A DNA stretch of 64,000 bases from Pseudeuparius sepicola. Its lineage: Eukaryota; Arthropoda; Insecta; Coleoptera; Anthribidae. Where the stretch lies: contig OY987298.1 in assembly GCA_963920635.1 (NCBI GenBank), positions 128,411,735 through 128,475,734 on the forward strand, given 5' to 3'. A program made the translations under genes and the position numbers. The notes under the pieces are model-generated. The model had not been told where the DNA came from and ran no database searches. It saw only the letters and a list, made by a program, of their open reading frames with translations. Of the stretch, positions 59,601-64,000 are shown in pieces; the stretch's first letter is position 1; the number at the start of each line of letters is the position of its first letter.

Positions 59601-62600
59601 TTCTTAATTTTTGATCCCCCGATCGGCACGTTCGCACCTAAGTTTTTCGTTTCTGTGTTACCCCAGTGTCTAGTGTGCCTATAACGCCATTTTGGTAAAA
59701 AAAATCAAGCTGGCAAAAAATCAATTGTGGAAAATAGAATTTTTCTTAATTTTTGATCCCCCGATCGGCACGTACGCACCTGAGTTTTTTCGTTTCTGTG
59801 CCACTCCAGTGTCTAGCGTACCTCTAACGTCATTTTGGTAAAAAAATTAAGTTGGCGAAAAATCAATTGTGGAAAATAGAATTTTTCTTAATTTTTGATC
59901 CCCCGATCGGCACGTCCGCACCTGAGTTTTTCGTTTCTGTGCTACTCCAGTGTCTAGCGTGCCTCTAACGTCATTTTGGTAAAAAAATTAAGCTGGGCAA
60001 AATCAATTTTGGAAATTAGAATTTTTCTTAATTTTTTATCCCCCCGATCGGCATGTACGCACCTGAGTTTTTTCGCTTCTGTGCTACTCCAGTGTCTAGC
60101 GTGCCTCTAACGTCATTTTGGTAAAAAAATTAAGTTTGCGAAAAATCAATTGTGGAAATTAGAATTTTTCTTAATTTGTGATCCTCCCGATCGGCATATC
60201 CGCACCTGAGTTTTTTCGTTTCTGTGCTACTCCAGTGTCTAGCGTGCCTATAACGCCATTTTGGTAAAAAAATCAAGCTGGCAAAAAATCAATTGTGGAA
60301 AATAGAATTTTTCTTAATTTTTGATCCCCCCGATCGGCACGTGCGCATCTGAGTTTTTTCGTCTGGGGGTTTCACTACTTTGAAATATTGTGAAAACTCA
60401 CATTCCTATAAAAACAAACCAAATGTTGTTTCAAATCAATACAATGAATGAACTAAAAATTAATGTTTTTTTGTCCCTATCTCGCTTTGCCGTGCCCGCT
60501 CAATGTCTAGAATAGGAATAATTTGAAAATTCTCTCCAATATAAATACATTTGTTTCAACCGTTCGCTATGATTCGATATGACCTAGATCAAGGTTATTA
60601 AACGAGTGTTCCAGCGTTGAGTAGATCCGGCAACACGGCTAATAGATGGGCGGGGACTGCTATCGGAACAAAATGTGCGGACGGCGCGCAAATTGGGGTG
60701 AATTTAAATAAATGGGATAAGAGCCTGCCAGCGCCATCTAGTTCATACATTGTAACTATTCTTACAGGCGTAATGCTAAGGCGGCTTCTGTTACGGTGGC
60801 TATTCTGTGCTTTCGGGGAAGGAGAAGTAGAGCCTATCATAAAAGCCAATAGAAGGCTCCTTCACGTCCCTTCTCATATCCAGGACGGGAAGCGCCTCGC
60901 TCAGCTCAAACCATAGCCTCTGATGCAGAAGCGATGAGAAACCACTTTAATTCGTCCTAAACCAATGGACTGGGATCTGTCGGCATTGAGATTGTGGACT
61001 CACTATTATACATGAAGGTAGCGCCTCTTATTATTCACTCAATGATAAAATGTGATGTTTTGCCACAAAGTAGTTTTAGGTGCCCTAAGATTAAAAAATA
61101 TATACTGAAATTGGACAAATACCAACTTTATGGGGTGTTCCAGTTTGAAGTGGGTCGCAGATCACACTGTATGTTAATATGTTATATAAAATTCAAATCT
61201 GATGAAAATTAAAAAAAGGTCATGACCTTTAGGTAGGTAGGTATATTGCTTATTCTACATGTTCACATAAATTTTTGTTTCACCAGATCATTTTAAACTT
61301 TAGAACTATCTTTGCATAGATAACTAAATCTGTGTCAGCAAAATTGTGTCAAGATAACTAGAATATATATAAACCACCAAGACACTGCCACCATCTCATA
61401 TTTTTTGCCAAGTCTCGTCTAATAGATTCTAGTCAAACCATATTTTTATCTTCTCTGTCAGTTCTAATAACCTGAATCTTTCAGAGAGCAATCCGCTGTT
61501 GCAGCAACCGCCGCCGATAGGTGACAAACCCTTGCCATCACTGTTATCTTTGAAGGTTGATCCTCCCGAACAACTTGTTGAAAATTCGGAGGTCATTTTA
61601 CCGCAAGCGCTTGAGGATGTGTTGGCTTTGAAAAACCAGAGGGCTTTGGAATTGGGAACAGAAGATGCCGCAGCCGAAGCACAAGGCAAATTGTCCAGAG
61701 AACCTGAAAGAGAACCTCTTTGGGAAAGGGATGAAAATGTGAGTGCCCTACTGTTATCTTATCACTAAATTGACAGTCAGTGTTAAGATTATTATATTCT
61801 TTACACAAGTGAAGAGGCAACAGCTAATAACTTAATCATTGTTTCACAGTTTTTGAACAGTATCCTTAAGAACAAAAAGTTGCCTAACATTAGGTATTTG
61901 ATAGCTTTCAATCTTATTATTTGAAGTCATAGGCAACTAATTATTATAGTTTTGTCCATCTCCATTCTCCATAGAAATACGGTTGGAAATTGGAAATACT
62001 TTGCTTGTAATTCCCAGTTGTTATCTATGGATTTCAGTGTATGTTAACAATTTACCACTGATATTTTTTCGGGTATTTTTAGTATAACTTCTATAAAATT
62101 ATACATTGGTTGCTTTTTATTATTGTGCTAGCAAAAGTGGTAAACCTCAGTTTTCGCTTTCAGGAAACTGCAGTTGTAGAGGGTGAGATGGAAGAGGTAC
62201 GGCTTATTAAGTCTGAGCAAGCTAGGGAAAGGGAAGTCCCAAAGGAATTGAAAGACAAGGTTAGTAAGAACAAAAAGAAGAAGAAAAGGAAGAAGAACAA
62301 AAAACAAAGGGAACATGAAGAAAAAGAGAAGGTCAACAAGGAAAAAGAAAATGGTGTGGTAGACCTCGATGAGATTAAGGATGAAGTGGAAATTGAGTAA
62401 GTTCGATGATGCATGAAATTACTTTTATTTACAACCATGTATGTAATCTTGACATTTCTGACTTTTTAGAAGTTTGAAAGTGTCAATTTTTTGACTTTTA
62501 CTTTCCGCCCTCCTGCCCGGGTGGAAAGTTTACTTTCCACCCAGGAGGGCGGGAAGTAAACGGAGATGAAATTTTGAAATTACAAAATATTGATGGTTGT

Positions 62601-63547
62601 AAATAAAATAGTATACAAACCTCGGTGACGTGTTTCATTACTGTCTTGAGATAAAGTTAACCTTGGCGCTTCGCACCTCGGTTAACTATTTAATCTCTCG
62701 ACAGTAATGAAACACTTCCCACCTCGGTGTGTAATATACTATTTGTAATTTTATTTATCACCATGTTTAATTTGTACCTAAATAGATATGTGCAGGAGAC
62801 CATTGGTCTACACGAGTTGGCACCACAATATAGACAGTTTTACAGCATTTTTGAATCATTTAAAATTTCGGACCAAAAATCTGACATTCCACCTCCTGTA
62901 TTGGCAATACCCACTGCACTGAGTTCAATCAAACCAATCGAAGGAGATGATTTTCACGATGATATGGATGATATGGATGAGGTAATTAACAACATTACAA
63001 ATTTCCTTGCATATTTTTTAATTATTTTTATTTGTTTTGCTAATTTAGAAAAAGCAGGATGATAAAAGCAAGATGTCAAAAAGAAAACTAAAAAAACTGA
63101 CACGGTTGAGTGTTGCCGAATTGAAGCAGCTGGTCTCTAGGCCTGACGTAGTTGAAATGCATGATGTCACCGCTAGAGACCCAAAGCTTTTGGTGCAACT
63201 TAAGGCACATCGGAACACAGTACAAGTAAGTTTGATGCTTATTTTAAAAACTATTGAAAAATAAAAAATGTATATTATCTGTTCTTCATCTTTCTATACC
63301 ATTAATGTTTCTAGGTTCCGAGGCACTGGTGCTTCAAACGGAAGTACCTTCAAGGGAAAAGAGGTATTGAGAAACCTCCATTTAATCTGCCAGATTTTAT
63401 AAAGAGAACGGGAATTATGGAAATGAGGGCATCCCTGCAAGACAAGGACGATTCGAAAACTTTGAAGGCAAAGATGAGGGAGAGGGCAAGGCCCAAACTT
63501 GGAAAGATCGACATTGATTACCAAAAGCTGCATGATGCATTTTTCAA
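47664..63547 (+). CDS. SF3B2: Splicing factor 3B subunit 2 (SF3B2/SAP145), 5' part
   Basis: Exons 47664-47681, 47767-47917, 61485-61738, 62164-62396, 62786-62981, 63049-63225 and 63315-63547 join in frame to about 420 codons; the gene continues past the window. SF3b, in U2 snRNP, helps hold U2 on the branch site. The start is a Pro/Met-rich stretch (MPPPPHGQM, GPPPPFGPPG). Then come IPQAL-like ILPQALEDVLALK, a Lys-rich basic block in exon 4, EYVQET...FYSIFESFKI, and the highly conserved core in exons 6-7: SVAELKQLVSRPDVVEMHD, then PRHWCFKRKYLQGKRGIEKP and DYQKLHDAFFK, start of the DUF382 family domain. No N-terminal SAP domain like that of the human protein is seen; a missed exon or true loss are both possible. 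The link of exons 1-2 to exon 3 across 13.6 kb rests on phase and composition, so it is less sure than the rest. Confidence 0.9.
47942..48510. mobile_element. MITE in SF3B2 intron 2, ~180-bp arms
   Basis: Mirrored arms include GGCTATTTATACGTCC, GACTTCTTTGGA, GAGAAAAATGCA and GGAGGGCATACGCTCC. The left end starts 24 bases after the exon 2 donor. The interior has no ORF. Confidence 0.7.
48926..49770. repeat. CGGTTAACCGG-rich repeat block
   Basis: Two clusters, 48945-49240 and 49600-49765, are built from CGGTT, TCGGTTAACCGG and CGGTTTTCGG words; most words are self-complementary. Part of the first cluster repeats TTTATCGGTTTT in tandem. The segment opens with TAGTGCTGGCAACCG, which resembles a hAT-type tip, but no target duplication was found. 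Confidence 0.6.
50252..50324 (+). repeat. 73-bp direct repeat, left copy
   Basis: Near-identical to 51947-52019; contains TATGTGCAGTTGCTCTATGG and GGGACACCCTGTATAT. The pair brackets the 50364-51918 element at a short distance on each side. Confidence 0.7.
50364..51918. mobile_element. Element with AGTAGGGGAGCCCA ends and CTCGAGCG repeats
   Basis: The ends AGTAGGGGAGCCCA are in perfect inverse orientation, with possible TA target sites. The left half holds CTCGAGCG-type words followed by TCAGAT (near 50398, 50541, 50673 and 50810); the right half holds them in inverse form (near 51730 and 51866). Such subterminal arrays often bind a transposase. No transposase frame is visible. A CpG-rich GA tract is at 51420-51455. 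Confidence 0.6.
51947..52019 (+). repeat. 73-bp direct repeat, right copy
   Basis: Partner of 50252-50324 in the same orientation. This could be flanking sequence duplicated with the insertion, or two separate mariner-tip remnants. Confidence 0.7.
52345..52960 (+). repeat. Dispersed AAGAAGTCC repeat, plus copy
   Basis: Inverse partner of 39690-40300 across 12.6 kb, close to full length and with the same tips. Homologous exchange between the two would invert the region containing the P element and the SF3B2 start. Confidence 0.65.
52970..54320. other. SF3B2 intron 2, unassigned part
   Basis: AT-rich intron. It contains a perfect palindrome CGTTGACTGAAATATTCAG... at 53446-53470 and an exon-like 73-bp segment at 53256-53328 discussed under findings. 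Nothing else was recognised. Confidence 0.4.
54330..54610 (+). repeat. Dispersed AAGAAACCGC repeat with internal duplication
   Basis: Two or three diverged units share AAGAAACCGC, TCGTCCTAAA, TTGACC and GGATCTATCGGCA. A single unit recurs at 60925-61030. It is non-coding. Confidence 0.6.
55154..55431. mobile_element. Mariner-like MITE, CAGAGCTGGAA ends
   Basis: 278 bp, TA on both sides, tips CAGAGCTGGAA then ACCAAGTTTG in inverse orientation. A second inner pair, GGAATCATG, forms a short hairpin near 55268-55303. It lies in SF3B2 intron 2. Confidence 0.75.
55690..56860. other. SF3B2 intron 2, unassigned part
   Basis: No gene or clean repeat was recognised. A loose GTGCACCGAAA/CGGGAAAA motif near 56665 resembles the hairpin at 29779. 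Confidence 0.4.
56870..57816 (-). pseudogene. LINE ORF2 3' fragment: RNase H and zinc knuckle
   Basis: Minus-strand RNase H domain (WYTDGSKKGKG, then FQAELFAIMLG, FYSDSKAALLAL and VPGHSGIEGNETAD) from 57816 to about 57380; a linker follows. An in-frame TAG at 57226-57228 breaks the frame. The same frame then resumes with a post-RNase H Cys-His segment (LTGHCCLARHL, ETPHHLVTECP). The (GAT)n tail at about 56872-56883 is its 3' end. GC content is far above the flanks, which suggests recent arrival. The reverse transcriptase is missing by 5' truncation. R1/I-type LINEs carry such an RNase H; the clade is inferred. Confidence 0.85.
58195..58245. repeat. CAGAATAGCCACCGTAACAG repeat, left copy
   Basis: Its inverse is at 60775-60825, so the pair brackets the foldback array at a distance. 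The first 14 bases also occur at 4775. Confidence 0.6.
58915..60375. mobile_element. Foldback-type array of ~143-bp monomers, head-to-head
   Basis: Monomers starting near CAGGTGCGTACGTG occur at 58938, 59081, 59223 and 59367 on the plus strand (spacing 142-144). The inverse monomer occurs six times, near 59626, 59768, 59910, 60051, 60196 and 60338 (spacing 141-145). The centre near 59450-59545 is degenerate. The outer tips mirror each other (CCCCAAACGAAAAA type). Foldback elements with repeat-built termini look like this; no ORF is present. Confidence 0.8.
60775..60825. repeat. CAGAATAGCC repeat, right copy
   Basis: Inverse partner of 58195-58245, spelled here as AAGGCGGCTTCTGTTACGG. Together with that copy it may define the tips of a ~2.6-kb composite. 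Confidence 0.6.
61050..61484. other. End of SF3B2 intron 2
   Basis: AT-rich, ending in a good pyrimidine tract and CAG at 61482-61484. No other structure was seen. Confidence 0.45.
62415..62760. repeat. Double hairpin in SF3B2 intron 4
   Basis: One GC-rich hairpin (CTTTCCGCCCTCCTGCCC type, 62500-62557) and one longer hairpin (TAGTATACAAACCTCGG with GTTTCATTACTGTC, 62611-62745) lie between copies of TTTATTTACAACCATG and its inverse. This looks like two nested MITEs. Confidence 0.65.
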
Positions 63548-64000
63548 GTAAGTCATGTCTGTTTTTACAGTTGCAGCATCACAATATTTTCCCCTACATG
63601 CATTTAACTTGTTATTAATTTTCAATTGTTTTATTGTCTAATTAGTATTAGTTTTATTATCAATTAAATACAGGGTGAGTTTTTTTCGATGCCCACTATG
63701 GGGATCTCGGAAACTAGCAGAGCTAGAACAAAGGTTAAATGGGGAAAGAATTGCAGTTTTGAATGCTCAATCTAATGCCCCTTTTGGATTTTTAAAAAAG
63801 TTCATGGCTTACTAGATATTTATTGAAAAAAGTGATTTTTTGCTATTTCTTCAGATCTCTGTAGCTCTGTTATTTCTGATTATACAGAAAAACTGTAGAG
63901 ACAAAAATTGTAGATAATTTTGGGCTTAATAAGATAATCTATCCAATTTTTTATGTTGTTTGTGATTTTTGAGATATGACATAAACTTGTGTTTTTTGTA
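63548..64000. other. SF3B2 intron 7 (partial) with mariner tip
   Basis: The intron begins at a GTAAGT donor. TACAGGGTGAG near 63671 looks like a mariner-type MITE end whose partner would lie beyond the window. Confidence 0.5.

Noticed and set aside
1..64000. tRNA or other structural RNA genes
   Set aside because: No cloverleaf with an anticodon arm or other known RNA consensus was noticed on reading; the many hairpins fit MITEs better. A covariance-model scan was not possible.

Overview
This 64 kb window reads as nuclear DNA of an insect. It is AT-rich and crowded with transposons, and its three host genes are split into short exons with GT-AG introns. The presence of Hairless, an arthropod Notch co-repressor, supports an arthropod. 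The order cannot be fixed from sequence alone; a beetle or another non-dipteran is plausible but is only a guess.

Host genes, left to right. (1) HMG20A-like gene, + strand, four coding exons from 1530 to 7000, 327 aa: an HMG box followed by a coiled coil, of the HMG20A/iBRAF family. (2) Hairless, - strand, seven coding exons from 38709 down to 8567, 434 aa. All the expected boxes are present: the Su(H)-binding GGRLKFFKDGKFILEL segment, the SDDNSSIQSSPWQRD box, a Groucho-like YSITSLL and a C-terminal PLNLS CtBP motif in a 35-nt last exon. Genes 1 and 2 converge, with about 1.6 kb between their stop codons. (3) SF3B2 (U2 snRNP SF3b subunit 2), + strand, starting at 47664 and running off the right edge; the seven exons seen encode about 420 aa. 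Its first large intron (47918-61484) is full of repeats. Every exon junction listed keeps reading frame.

Mobile DNA makes up much of the rest. The best element is a P-family transposon at 43275-47000. It has degenerate terminal inverted repeats, a GTTTACTTA target duplication and an apparently intact three-exon transposase of 878 aa with a THAP domain. Its D, D and E residues lie at about 326, 399 and 627. Two further THAP-bearing families occur: two short deleted copies at 843-1402 and 3584-4150, and a third at 40308-41486 with a short relative at 42317-42720. LINE remnants are at 12672-15427 (frameshifted reverse transcriptase), 19600-20079 and 56870-57816 (RNase H plus zinc-knuckle end), with several 3' tails elsewhere.

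The long introns also hold many palindromic non-autonomous elements, often one inside another. The clearest nest is 31063-33913, with a piggyBac-like MITE at its core. A foldback-type array at 58915-60375 is built from ~143-bp monomers, four in one orientation and six in the other.

No tRNA, rRNA or CRISPR was recognised. No wholly new gene system was proved. The points most worth a second look are the apparently intact P element, the three THAP/P families in one window, the nested palindromes, and the unclassified element at 50364-51918 with its repeated CTCGAGCG-type motifs.
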